14,099 nucleotides of DNA from Candidatus Dadabacteria bacterium (GCA_022615255.1 JAKEHC010000004.1:1-14099); one strand, 5' to 3'. Shown: positions 1 through 5,842, numbered from the stretch's first letter. Translations and numbers: made by a program. The notes: generated from the letters alone by a model not told the origin.

Positions 1-1
1 G

Positions 2-319
2 AACGGTATTACCCTCGGTTATATATGCTACGGTAAGATTCCATTGACAGACGCTTTATGGGATATCTATTGGGTTGTTGTTTCTCGTGAATCTCAAAAT
101 ATGGGAATTGCAGACATGCTTCTTACATATATGGAGGATGATTTAAAAATAGAGAAAGCAAGGGCTTTAATGGTAGAGACATCCTCAAGGCCTGAGTATC
201 AACCCGCAAGAAATTTCTATATTAAAACAGGATTCATCGAGGTGTGCAGAATAAGGGATTTCTACAGCCAGGGGAATGATAAAGTAATCTATAGAAAGGA
301 TTTAGATTACAAAAGATAA
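2..319 (+). CDS. GNAT-family N-acetyltransferase, 3' part (5' end outside window)
   Basis: This is the C-terminal ~105 residues of an acetyl-CoA-dependent N-acetyltransferase. The reading frame is open from base 2, so the true start lies upstream; TTG at 44 is only an internal leucine. A beta strand (DIYWVVVS) is followed by SRESQNMGIADMLL, which matches the GNAT motif A arrangement in which a Q/R-x-x-G-x-G/A turn binds the acetyl-CoA pyrophosphate. The later segment PARNFYIKTGFIEV is the typical motif B ending (A-x-x-F-Y-x-x-x-G-F), with the tyrosine that often acts as general acid. The substrate cannot be read from this part. The gene converges on the prolyl isomerase gene with a 9-bp gap. 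Family assignment is firm; specificity is unknown. Confidence 0.8.
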   Translation, partial: NGITLGYICYGKIPLTDALWDIYWVVVSRESQNMGIADMLLTYMEDDLKIEKARALMVETSSRPEYQPARNFYIKTGFIEVCRIRDFYSQGNDKVIYRKDLDYKR

Positions 320-328
320 AAAACCAGA

Positions 329-1042
329 TTATTTTTTTCCCGGCTCGATTACGCGAATAGATTCTACCACAACCGGCTCTTGAGGAACGTCCCTGTGCAT
401 CCCGTAACTACCAGTGTTCACTCCTGCAATTTTATTTACTACATCCATTCCCTCAACAACCTTACCGAATACCGCATAGCCAAAGTCCCTAGATCCGTGG
501 TTTAAGAAATCGTTGTCAGTAAGGTTGATAAAGAACTGGGATGTCGCGCTGTCTACGACACTCGTGCGTGCCATTGCTATCGTGCCAGTTTCATTCTTAA
601 GCCCATTATTCGCCTCATTCTTTACAGGCGGTTTTGTCTGCTTCTGACTCATGTCAGGAGTAAAACCCCCTCCCTGGATCATAAATCCAGGTATGACCCT
701 ATGAAAGATGGTGCCATCGTAAAACTTATCATTGACATAGGTCATAAAATTCTTGACCGTTTCCGGTGCCTTATCTGAATAGAGTTCTATCTTAATATCA
801 CCCACTGACGTAGACACTATTACCATAGGATTTCCTCCTCTAGTTTCACCCATCTTTTTGTCACTGCCTTCTTGATCTATTTTTTTTGGCTCAGCCTCTT
901 TCTGCTCGCTCCTAAGCTGTTCAGTTTTGTCTTCCTGAGCCTTTCTTGACTGGTTAGACTCACAGCTCCACATTACCATTACTATCGGCATCAGTAATAT
1001 AAAAAATTTAATATTGCTCGTAAATTTCCTTTTTGTGGGCAT
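329..1042 (-). CDS. Lipoprotein cyclophilin-type peptidyl-prolyl cis-trans isomerase
   Basis: This protein catalyses cis-trans isomerisation of X-Pro bonds, probably as a membrane-anchored folding helper in the periplasm. Residues 1-26 form a basic, hydrophobic signal peptide ending in M-W-S-C, so Cys27 is the likely lipidated residue, although tryptophan at -2 makes the lipobox unusual. Residues 28-70 are a charged Lys/Glu/Gln-rich linker. The cyclophilin domain runs from about 73 to 232. It has FHRV (113-116, with the catalytic Arg), FMIQGGG (120-126), a later SQFFINL motif and the strand FGYAVFGKVVEGMDVV. The domain is of the compact bacterial PpiA/PpiB type. The gene is probably transcribed alone: 216 AT-rich bases separate it from the next minus-strand gene. 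An AAGAGG lies about 12 bases before the ATG, a slightly long spacing. Catalytic activity is likely but the client is unknown. Confidence 0.9.
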   Translation of the reverse strand: MPTKRKFTSNIKFFILLMPIVMVMWSCESNQSRKAQEDKTEQLRSEQKEAEPKKIDQEGSDKKMGETRGGNPMVIVSTSVGDIKIELYSDKAPETVKNFMTYVNDKFYDGTIFHRVIPGFMIQGGGFTPDMSQKQTKPPVKNEANNGLKNETGTIAMARTSVVDSATSQFFINLTDNDFLNHGSRDFGYAVFGKVVEGMDVVNKIAGVNTGSYGMHRDVPQEPVVVESIRVIEPGKK

Positions 1043-1258
1043 AGCGTAAAGTAGCCTCTTAGTTATTTTTGTTTAATCTTTATTTATGTTAATCTGCATT
1101 CCGATTTTTAATAAGTTAATTCATTTTCTGAAATTGGCTTAAAAAACATAACCTTATTAAAAACCATAATTGGAACTATCTGTTTATTCTATGTTTAGTA
1201 CACCCGTAATATATGTTATTGAAAATCCAAGCCAACTCACCGTATAAAATGGATAATA

Positions 1259-1762
1259 TTATATCCTCTCTTTTTCGATAAAGATACCCTTGTCAACCTT
1301 CGAGAAGAAGTCTTGATAGAATTTCTCATCTTGAACTTGTTCAACACTAAGAACCCTGCCTGCATTATCTAAAACCTTTGCCTGGAAATTCATACGAACC
1401 TTAGTTTGTTCTCCAAATTCACTCACATTTGCGGTAGCCTCCAGAATCAGGCTCTTTTCCCAACTTGCATTAGCCCCCATAAAGAAGAGAGCAAAGAATT
1501 TTACTCCCGAGCTCTCTATATCCACTTCCTTTTCAGCAGTCAAAAGCCCGAGGTCAACAACGGCATTCTTAACAATAAAGCCGTCATCTTGCAGTACATT
1601 AAATAATGCTTTCATCACCATCTTCGTATTCTTAGTATCGTATGTTCTTGTTTGAAATTGCCGCACCTGCAGTTGAGTCTTTTTAGGAACCGCGACATTA
1701 GTTTTAGTACAACTGAATACAAATAGGCTTAATATGGATAACAGAACCAAACCTTTTGTCAT
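1259..1762 (-). CDS. Conserved-looking lipoprotein of unknown function
   Basis: I do not recognise a named family. The first 17 residues form a signal peptide ending V-F-S-C, so Cys18 is the predicted lipidation site. The mature 150 residues look like one soluble alpha/beta domain: a strand (QVRQFQTRTYDT), a helix (MVMKALFNVLQDDG), then FIVKNAVVDLGLLTAEKEVDIE and a C-terminal half of alternating strands. The helix plus 'DDGFIVKNA..DLGLLTA' arrangement recalls small helix-grip domains of outer-membrane assembly lipoproteins, but that is only a resemblance. It lies 24 bp downstream of the BamE-like gene on the same strand and has an AGGA ribosome-binding site 5-6 bases before the ATG. The two therefore very likely form one operon and may act together at the outer membrane. 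Confidence 0.75.
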   Translation of the reverse strand: MTKGLVLLSILSLFVFSCTKTNVAVPKKTQLQVRQFQTRTYDTKNTKMVMKALFNVLQDDGFIVKNAVVDLGLLTAEKEVDIESSGVKFFALFFMGANASWEKSLILEATANVSEFGEQTKVRMNFQAKVLDNAGRVLSVEQVQDEKFYQDFFSKVDKGIFIEKERI

Positions 1763-1786
1763 GTTTATCCTATCCCGATAAAGCTG

Positions 1787-2206
1787 CTAAAATTTACTGG
1801 CATGATAGGAGAATGAATCTACGGCTTTATTCTCGTCGAATTTTATAATCACTGTTAATGTCTTTTGTGTAGTGCTGGATGCTCCTGCTTCTCTTGAATA
1901 AAAACCAAATAAATTGAGAATTAGTCCAGTTCCCCCACTATCTCTAGAAAAAGATGCTTCTGAGGCAATTTTATCATAAACCCACGTCTCTCTACCCTGA
2001 TTGTCCCTAGTGACAATATTAGGAGACCCCAAAGCCTCTGCCACATCGGCTTGTGACATTCCAGCACGTATCTCCTTTTGGACGATACCAACGGTGGTCT
2101 CACGCTCCTGGGTCGAGGGCAAACTCTGCTGATGCTGACCTGCACTCATACATCCCGATATCAAACCAGCGACAAACCACATAATAATAGTTTTATCCCG
2201 GAGCAT
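1787..2206 (-). CDS. BamE/SmpA/OmlA-like outer-membrane lipoprotein
   Basis: This small lipoprotein contains a SmpA/OmlA (BamE) fold, the family whose best-known member is an accessory subunit of the beta-barrel assembly machine. The signal peptide (residues 1-18) ends in the good lipobox I-S-G-C, with Cys19 lipidated. The diagnostic stretch is IRAGMSQADVAEALGSP followed by NQGRETWVYDK: a helix after a G-M turn, then the G-x-P turn and W-x-Y strand. A Ser/Gly-rich insert (about 88-105) precedes the final strand. At 139 aa it is close to family size. An AGGAGG lies 8 bases before the ATG, and a strong promoter at 2244-2272 drives it with the next lipoprotein gene. Many proteins with this fold are not BamE itself, and no other bam gene is nearby, so a true BamE role is not shown. 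Confidence 0.8.
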   Translation of the reverse strand: MLRDKTIIMWFVAGLISGCMSAGQHQQSLPSTQERETTVGIVQKEIRAGMSQADVAEALGSPNIVTRDNQGRETWVYDKIASEASFSRDSGGTGLILNLFGFYSREAGASSTTQKTLTVIIKFDENKAVDSFSYHASKF

Positions 2207-2243
2207 TTAGGTTTCCTCCTATTAGTTGATGGCGAGTAATATA

Positions 2244-2272
2244 AGTATATTTTCTCAGGCTGTTAGTGTCAA
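2244..2272 (-). promoter_or_regulatory. Sigma-70-type promoter for the two-lipoprotein operon
   Basis: Read on the minus strand, TTGACA (2272-2267) is followed by a 17-base spacer and TATACT (2249-2244). This is a perfect -35 and a five-of-six -10 at ideal spacing. Transcription would start near 2237, about 30 bases before the BamE-like ATG and upstream of its AGGAGG. Confidence 0.6.
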
Positions 2273-2283
2273 AGAATATTTAA

Positions 2284-2311
2284 GTAGAGACGCAAAATTT
2301 TGCGTCTCTAC
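2284..2311. repeat. 28-bp perfect palindrome, family 1 copy 1
   Basis: The arm GTAGAGACGCAAAA is followed directly by its exact reverse complement. It is identical to the copy at 5346-5373 and shares its 8-bp outer arms with the copy at 5637-5664. The three bases after it (GAT) are also shared with the 5346 copy. It lies between the divergent BamE-like and luciferase-like genes, just outside the lipoprotein promoter. Confidence 0.9.
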
Positions 2312-2399
2312 GATTGTATTTGCCTGTTTGTGTTGATTCAAGAACGACCGTCAGTTAAAGTGAATTTCATCGTTTATAAAAAATCCGCGGGTGCTAGAT

Positions 2400-3329
2400 A
2401 TGAAAAAGGTCAAATTCGGCGTGATTCTACGGCAAGAAAAGATTGATTTTAAAACTATTAGAGAAACAGCGGTTCTTTGTGACAAGCTTGGTTACCACTC
2501 TCTTTGGTTCTATGACCATATTCTTGGAATGGGCTCTATTGACTTTGATGTCTTTGAGGCATGGACCCTTATGTCTTCACTTTCGACAATAACCTCAAAC
2601 GCAAATATTGGAACGCTCGTCCTCTGTAACTCTTTTAGGCACCCTTCCCTTCTCGCCAAGATGGCTTCCACACTTGACCACATAAGCAACGGCAGGCTCG
2701 AGTTTGCGATTGGAGCAGGCTGGTTTGAGCCTGAATATAAGGCTTATGGCTACCCATACCCCGATACTATAACCAGGATAGAACAGTTAAAAGAGGCGGT
2801 AAAGATAATTAGAGCTATGTGGACTCAAGAAAAGGCGACCTTTATCGGAAGGCATTATCAGATTAAAGACGCATATTGCAACCCTAAGCCTATTCAAAAA
2901 CCGCATCCGCCTATTACTATCGGAGGTGCGGGAGAAAAACACCTGCTTAGAGTTGTAGCAGAGCTTGCAGACGGCTGGAATTGTCCCGCTTCCAATGCCA
3001 GAGAATTTGATAGGAAGCTAAACGCGCTCAAAAACCACTGCAAATCCATAGGCAGGGACATAAATGAAATAGAGATATCTGAACAAACCGTATGTGTGAT
3101 AGCAAAAGATAAAGCAGAGCTTGAAGAAAAGCTTCCCAAGGCAAAAAAGAGATATGGCTTTTTTGGGGATATTGAAAAAACAGGAATCGTTGGAACACCC
3201 GATCAATGTATTGAGAAGATTAAGCACAAGGTAAACAAAGGTGTAAGCGAGTTCACGATATTTTTCTATGATGTTTTGAACCCCGAATACCTACGTCTTT
3301 TTGCTAAAGAAGTAATGTCAGCGTTTTGA
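2400..3329 (+). CDS. LLM-class F420-type oxidoreductase (luciferase-like monooxygenase fold)
   Basis: This TIM-barrel flavin/F420 oxidoreductase belongs to the bacterial luciferase-like family. Conserved landmarks are KFGVILRQ (strand 1), LCDKLGYHSLWFYDHIL (the G-Y-x-S-L-W-F-x-D-H block near residue 35-45), LVLCNSFRHPSLLAKMASTLDHISNGRLEFAIGAGWFEPEYKAYG (the nearly invariant R-x-P-x-L-x-A-K...GR...GxGAGW...E...YG block), PPITIGG and LADGWN. A C-terminal GTPDQCIEKIKHKVNKGV is also typical. F420 or FMN could be the cofactor; the motifs look closest to the F420-dependent branch, and the substrate is unknown. I prefer ATG at 2400 over GTG at 2391: a weak GGGTG lies just upstream of the ATG and homologous proteins start with a short basic lead. 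I see no convincing promoter upstream. It converges on the GldC-like gene with a 10-bp gap. Confidence 0.88.
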   Translation: MKKVKFGVILRQEKIDFKTIRETAVLCDKLGYHSLWFYDHILGMGSIDFDVFEAWTLMSSLSTITSNANIGTLVLCNSFRHPSLLAKMASTLDHISNGRLEFAIGAGWFEPEYKAYGYPYPDTITRIEQLKEAVKIIRAMWTQEKATFIGRHYQIKDAYCNPKPIQKPHPPITIGGAGEKHLLRVVAELADGWNCPASNAREFDRKLNALKNHCKSIGRDINEIEISEQTVCVIAKDKAELEEKLPKAKKRYGFFGDIEKTGIVGTPDQCIEKIKHKVNKGVSEFTIFFYDVLNPEYLRLFAKEVMSAF

Positions 3330-3339
3330 CATTATCCTA

Positions 3340-3678
3340 TTATTTTTTTGTAAGTTCCTCTACTTTACTTGCAAAATCATCGGCGAACCTCTTTATCATG
3401 CCCGCGATCTCTTTATTATTTGTAGCCCTTTCATAGGTTTCCGCCATCTTCACAATTGTAAGGAGAAAATGGGCATTCATCTCACCCACCTCCATATTCT
3501 TCGTCCAGAGATCAATGCTCAAAGTATTCTTTTCTTCTTTATCCCAAATTGATATCATTATAGAATCACAAGGCTTTTTCCCCTCAAAGTCCGCATCTGA
3601 AGCCTCCCAAAAGATTTCCTTCGGTATATTGTCATCATCCAGTTTGATAATGAACCTAATCTCCGCTTCTTTTGACAT
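3340..3678 (-). CDS. gldC: GldC-family protein (gliding-motility-associated GldC homologue)
   Basis: This 112-residue soluble protein has no signal peptide or membrane segment. Its layout matches GldC as I know it from Bacteroidetes: an opening EIRFIIKLDDDNIPKEIFWEASDADFEGKKPCDSI, a central ISIWDKEEKNTLSIDLWTKNMEVGEMN, then a helical end (LLTIVKMAETYERATNN and a closing amphipathic helix). GldC is a small cytoplasmic protein linked to gliding and type IX secretion, but it also occurs in non-gliding species and its biochemical role is not settled. No other gld, spr or por gene is in this window, so a gliding function should not be assumed. GGGGGA sits 8 bases before the ATG. It lies 43 bp downstream of the toxin remnant on the same strand and may be read from the toxin-antitoxin promoter. 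Confidence 0.72.
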   Translation of the reverse strand: MSKEAEIRFIIKLDDDNIPKEIFWEASDADFEGKKPCDSIMISIWDKEEKNTLSIDLWTKNMEVGEMNAHFLLTIVKMAETYERATNNKEIAGMIKRFADDFASKVEELTKK

Positions 3679-3721
3679 AATAATATTCCCCCAATCAGAA
3701 TTTTCCTATGACTACTCGATT

Positions 3722-3994
3722 CTAACGCTGCTCGTAGATGTTACAGCGATGCCCAATTAGGTAAATGATAATGAGTTTTTCCTTATGTACTACAGAATAG
3801 ATAACACGATAGTCCCCAACGCGAAGTTTAAACAAACCCTTAAACTCCCCAGTCAACGCTTCGTGGGAGATCGCATCAAAATTATCGGCTAACCATCTGA
3901 TTTTGTTCAAGATACGTTAAGCGTTGGATTTACTAAATCCCCTAAGGTTGCCAAGAACCTCTGGGCGAAACTCAACGGCGTATGGTTCTACCAT
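3722..3994 (-). pseudogene. RelE/ParE-superfamily toxin, disrupted by an in-frame TAA
   Basis: The frame from ATG at 3994 reads MVEPYAVEFRPEVLGNLRGF, then six codons ending in Ala at codon 25, a TAA at 3919-3917 and RILNKIRWLADNFDAISHEA to a TAG at 3722. Joined, it is a normal ~90-residue RelE-type mRNA interferase: an N-terminal strand, a helical hairpin, then GLFKLRVGDYRVIYSVV and the final IGHRCNIYE strand. The position of the stop corresponds to the Q-x-I-L/K helix, so a CAA (Gln) to TAA change is the simplest explanation. Translation could in theory restart at TTG 3910 and give 62 residues, but these lack the first strand and helix and have no clear ribosome-binding site. The ATG overlaps the antitoxin stop by 7 bp, the usual coupled arrangement. 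A base-calling error remains possible. Confidence 0.75.
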
Positions 3995-4206
3995 TTAAGC
4001 CCAAGTTCCTTGGCAACTTGCTTTGCGATGATTCCACGCTCTCCGCGCTTCGTAGGGACCAGCGAACGACGAAGTTTAGTCTTGACGCTAGGTTTTAGTT
4101 CAAGTCCCTTGTCAGGATCACCGAGCAATTCGCTTAACTTGCGTTCGATGATACTATCTATCAGGGCTTCGAGTTGGGATACCTTCAGCTGGGATATAGT
4201 TTTCAT
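3988..4206 (-). CDS. Antitoxin of a RelE-type toxin-antitoxin pair
   Basis: This 72-residue protein lies directly upstream of, and overlaps by 7 bp, the RelE-like toxin remnant. The sequence is helical and charged: MKTISQLKVSQLEALIDSII is followed by ERKLSELLGDPDKGLELKPS, then a basic region and AKQVAKELGLKW. The 'E-x-x-I-D-x-I-I-E-x-K-L...L-G-D-P-D' pattern is common in short antitoxins paired with RelE toxins. They neutralise the toxin by binding and usually repress their own promoter. I chose ATG at 4206 because it starts this recognisable domain. A longer frame back to 4335 runs through the promoter and reads as unrelated residues. AGAGG lies 11 bases before the ATG. The antitoxin is intact while its toxin is broken, so it may now be a free repressor or simply decaying. 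Confidence 0.78.
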   Translation of the reverse strand: MKTISQLKVSQLEALIDSIIERKLSELLGDPDKGLELKPSVKTKLRRSLVPTKRGERGIIAKQVAKELGLKW

Positions 4207-4230
4207 TGTTACATTAACCTCTTTACTCCT

Positions 4231-4259
4231 ATGATAACTATGTGAAAATCTGGTGTCAA
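4231..4259 (-). promoter_or_regulatory. Sigma-70-type promoter of the toxin-antitoxin operon
   Basis: On the minus strand, TTGACA (4259-4254), a 17-base spacer and TATCAT (4236-4231) give a perfect -35 and a five-of-six -10. The predicted start near 4224 is about 18 bases before the antitoxin ATG, leaving room for AGAGG. No clear operator palindrome is visible around it. Confidence 0.6.
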
Positions 4260-4312
4260 TGCTACAACAAGCTTCGACTGACACTCCTAGCAGGACCATA
4301 GAGACGAAAAAC

Positions 4313-5326
4313 TTATGTCCCTCCCATAAACCCATTTAGCCTATTCTTGGTTATACTCTGTGCCCCTTCTACCAGCTCACGCACAATTGTAGAAGCGGTC
4401 TTAATATCATGCACTAGACCAACGCCCTGACCTGCTAGAAGATTCATTGATTCTATGTCGCCGCTTGCATCTTTGCTCGGCGGGTATCCCTTGAAACGCA
4501 CTACCGGCACCAGCTCACCGGCTATTCGTGTCTCACCTATCACCAACTCATCAGATCGTGATTCATTACCTCTCTCCTCCTTTCCAAGCCATTCCTCCAC
4601 GAATGCAGTGCGGATTGTACGATGTGGAGCATTAGGCCATCCATGCCCAAATAGCGTGGTAAGCACTGTGTCCTCCTCATTTGCCTTTAGCACCCTCTCC
4701 TTATAAATGGGATGGGCATTAGATTCCGTTGTCGCCAAAAAGCGAGTGCCAAGACTAACACCGTCTGCGCCAAGCGCCAAAGCCGCAACAAACCCGCGGG
4801 CATCGGCTATGCCCCCAGTCGCAACAACTGGGATTGGCGAAATGGCATCAACAACACGCGGCACCAGTGCCATTGTAGTCACCTCGCCCTCAATGTGGCC
4901 GCCAGCCTCAACCCCCTGGGCTATTATAACATCCACCCCTGCTTTAACTGCGCGTTGAGCCGTCCTTACAGACCCTACCTGATGGAAAACCTTAATGCCC
5001 ACCGCATGTGCGCGTTCAACAAATCGAGAGGGGTCCCCCCAGAAGAATGACAATATTGGGACCTTCTCCTCAATACACACAGTCACGTGCTCCTCCACGG
5101 GATAATGTAGAATTAAGTTAACCCCAAAGGGTCTGTCGGTAAGGCTTCTTAGGCGACGAATCTCTTGACGTAGGGCTTCAGGAGGATTTCCGCTAAAAGC
5201 CATGATTCCCAACCCACCTGCATTACTCACAGCAGCCGCTAACTCAGCACCGGTAACAAACCCCATCGGCGCGCAGATTATCGGAAAATCTATTCCCAGA
5301 AAGTCACAGAGACGAGTACGGATCAT
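4313..5326 (-). CDS. Nitronate monooxygenase family protein (2-nitropropane dioxygenase-like)
   Basis: This FMN-binding TIM-barrel oxidoreductase is of the class that includes nitronate monooxygenase and FabK. It starts with the family signature FPIICAPMGFVTGAELAAAV (14-33) and continues with NAGGLGIM. AQGVEAGGH (136-144) carries His144, the catalytic base of nitronate monooxygenases. Phosphate-binding VVATGGIADARG (167-178) and GADGVSLGTRFLATTES (186-202) follow. All key FMN-barrel motifs are present, and 337 aa is normal. A GGGGGGAG lies 6 bases before the ATG. By eye the gene seems richer in G+C than its neighbours. Substrate is uncertain: nitronates (including propionate 3-nitronate) are likely, but other NMO-like proteins reduce enones. 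The palindromic repeat at 5346-5373 ends only 5 bases before the ribosome-binding site and may form a hairpin in the leader. Confidence 0.88.
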   Translation of the reverse strand: MIRTRLCDFLGIDFPIICAPMGFVTGAELAAAVSNAGGLGIMAFSGNPPEALRQEIRRLRSLTDRPFGVNLILHYPVEEHVTVCIEEKVPILSFFWGDPSRFVERAHAVGIKVFHQVGSVRTAQRAVKAGVDVIIAQGVEAGGHIEGEVTTMALVPRVVDAISPIPVVATGGIADARGFVAALALGADGVSLGTRFLATTESNAHPIYKERVLKANEEDTVLTTLFGHGWPNAPHRTIRTAFVEEWLGKEERGNESRSDELVIGETRIAGELVPVVRFKGYPPSKDASGDIESMNLLAGQGVGLVHDIKTASTIVRELVEGAQSITKNRLNGFMGGT

Positions 5327-5345
5327 GGTCTACTCCCCCCTTTTA

Positions 5346-5373
5346 GTAGAGACGCAAAATTTTGCGTCTCTAC
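5346..5373. repeat. 28-bp perfect palindrome, family 1 copy 2
   Basis: Identical over all 28 bases to the element at 2284-2311 (arm GTAGAGACGCAAAA). The identity extends two bases upstream and three downstream with one mismatch. It lies 20 bp upstream of the nitronate monooxygenase start. Confidence 0.9.
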
Positions 5374-5437
5374 GATATCTTCATCTAAGACCTGTAGGAA
5401 ACCCTCGATTTAATCGGAGGATGTTCGTGCAATAAAG

Positions 5438-5459
5438 TAGGAGCAGCATCTTGCTGCGA
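5438..5459. repeat. Hairpin repeat, family 2 copy 1
   Basis: The core GAGCAGCATCTTGCTGCGA forms a 6-bp stem (GCAGCA/TGCTGC, 5443-5457) with a TCT loop. It aligns over 22 bases with 5667-5688. The five differences are one unpaired position and two stem pairs changed on both sides. Confidence 0.75.
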
Positions 5460-5469
5460 TAAGTCGCAG
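5454..5469. repeat. Second hairpin overlapping the family 2 stem
   Basis: CTGCGA, loop TAAG, TCGCAG form a 6-bp stem. Its left arm uses bases 5454-5457, which are also the right arm of the 5443-5457 hairpin. The two structures exclude each other in a transcript. Confidence 0.55.
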
Positions 5470-5610
5470 TATTTTAGCACTAGGATCGTGCTCTTAAAGA
5501 ATTTGATGACGCTCTTACATGCTCAAGCATACATTTTAGGGCTTTGTTAATCAAACCCCGCTCAAACATGAGAATAAATAGCAGAGACAAGTCTCCCCCA
5601 ACAAAAAATT

Positions 5611-5630
5611 GTAGGCACGAATTTATTCGT
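5611..5630. repeat. Short inverted repeat, family 3 (single copy)
   Basis: GTAGGC is followed by ACGAAT, two T, and ATTCGT (5617-5630). It sits directly before family 1 copy 3. It looks like a shortened member of another dispersed palindrome type, but only one clear copy is present here. Confidence 0.45.
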
Positions 5631-5636
5631 AATAAT

Positions 5637-5664
5637 GTAGAGACATGCCATGGCATGTCTCTAC
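5637..5664. repeat. 28-bp perfect palindrome, family 1 copy 3 (diverged core)
   Basis: The outer 8 bp on each side (GTAGAGAC/GTCTCTAC) equal those of the other two copies. The inner half-arm is ATGCCA instead of GCAAAA. Five of six inner positions differ and every change is matched on the opposite arm, so the whole 28 bp remains a perfect palindrome. Confidence 0.88.
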
Positions 5665-5666
5665 CG

Positions 5667-5688
5667 TAAGAGCGGCTTCTAGCCGCGA
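5667..5688. repeat. Hairpin repeat, family 2 copy 2
   Basis: The core GAGCGGCTTCTAGCCGCGA forms a GCGGCT/AGCCGC stem (5672-5686) with the same TCT loop as copy 1. It begins 2 bases after family 1 copy 3, so different repeat types are packed end to end. Confidence 0.75.
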
Positions 5689-5699
5689 ATTATAGAAAA

Positions 5700-5815
5700 G
5701 ACGAGATTGCTTCGCTGACCCTTCACGGAGTTTACCCCTTCGGCAGTTCGACGGGCTAACTATTCGGGGCAGGCTCTGAGGTACCGAAGGGTTCAGGGCT
5801 TGGCTCGCAATGACA
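5700..5815. repeat. Composite dispersed repeat with nested inverted arms
   Basis: The outer ends read ACGAGATTGCTTCGC and GGCTCGCAATGACA, an imperfect inverted pair with ATTGC/GCAAT at 5706-5710 and 5807-5811. Inside are GACCCTTC against GAAGGGTTC, and an exact 8-bp pair CCCTTCGG (5736-5743) / CCGAAGGG (5784-5791). The outer ends resemble a repeat type I have met in environmental bacterial genomes, here apparently interrupted by a second repeat type. Confidence 0.6.
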
Positions 5816-5826
5816 GTTTAAGGAGT

Positions 5827-5842
5827 GGGGCTAGAAAGCCCC
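5827..5842. repeat. GC-rich hairpin GGGGCT-AGAA-AGCCCC downstream of the ACIII operon
   Basis: A 6-bp GC-rich stem with a 4-base loop lies about 135 bp beyond the end of the 54-aa gene. It could slow polymerase or protect the 3' end of the ACIII mRNA. It lacks a following T-run on the minus strand, so I class it as a repeat and not a terminator. Confidence 0.5.

Noticed and set aside
1043..1258. Promoter for the prolyl isomerase gene in the AT-rich gap
   Set aside because: No -35/-10 pair with reasonable matches and spacing stood out; AT-richness alone is not evidence.
2312..2390. Promoter for the luciferase-like gene (TTGATT or TTAAAG with TATAAA near 2376)
   Set aside because: The boxes with good sequence have wrong spacing and the ones with good spacing match poorly.
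3908..3925. Programmed readthrough or recoding at the toxin TAA
   Set aside because: TAA is a poor readthrough codon and no flanking signal is visible; a point mutation or sequencing error is simpler.
4207..4335. Upstream extension of the antitoxin frame to an ATG at 4335
   Set aside because: It runs through the TTGACA/TATCAT promoter, encodes residues unlike an antitoxin and starts inside the nitronate monooxygenase 3' end.
4712..5050. 112-codon open frame on the plus strand
   Set aside because: It is antisense to the nitronate monooxygenase gene, whose motifs are unmistakable, and has no recognisable domain or ribosome-binding site.
5827..5842. GGGGCT/AGCCCC hairpin as an intrinsic terminator of the ACIII operon
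   Set aside because: There is no run of T after it on the minus strand, and it looks like one more element of the repeat cluster.
5346..5842. CRISPR array
   Set aside because: The repeats belong to different families, spacing is irregular and there is no regular spacer unit or cas gene.
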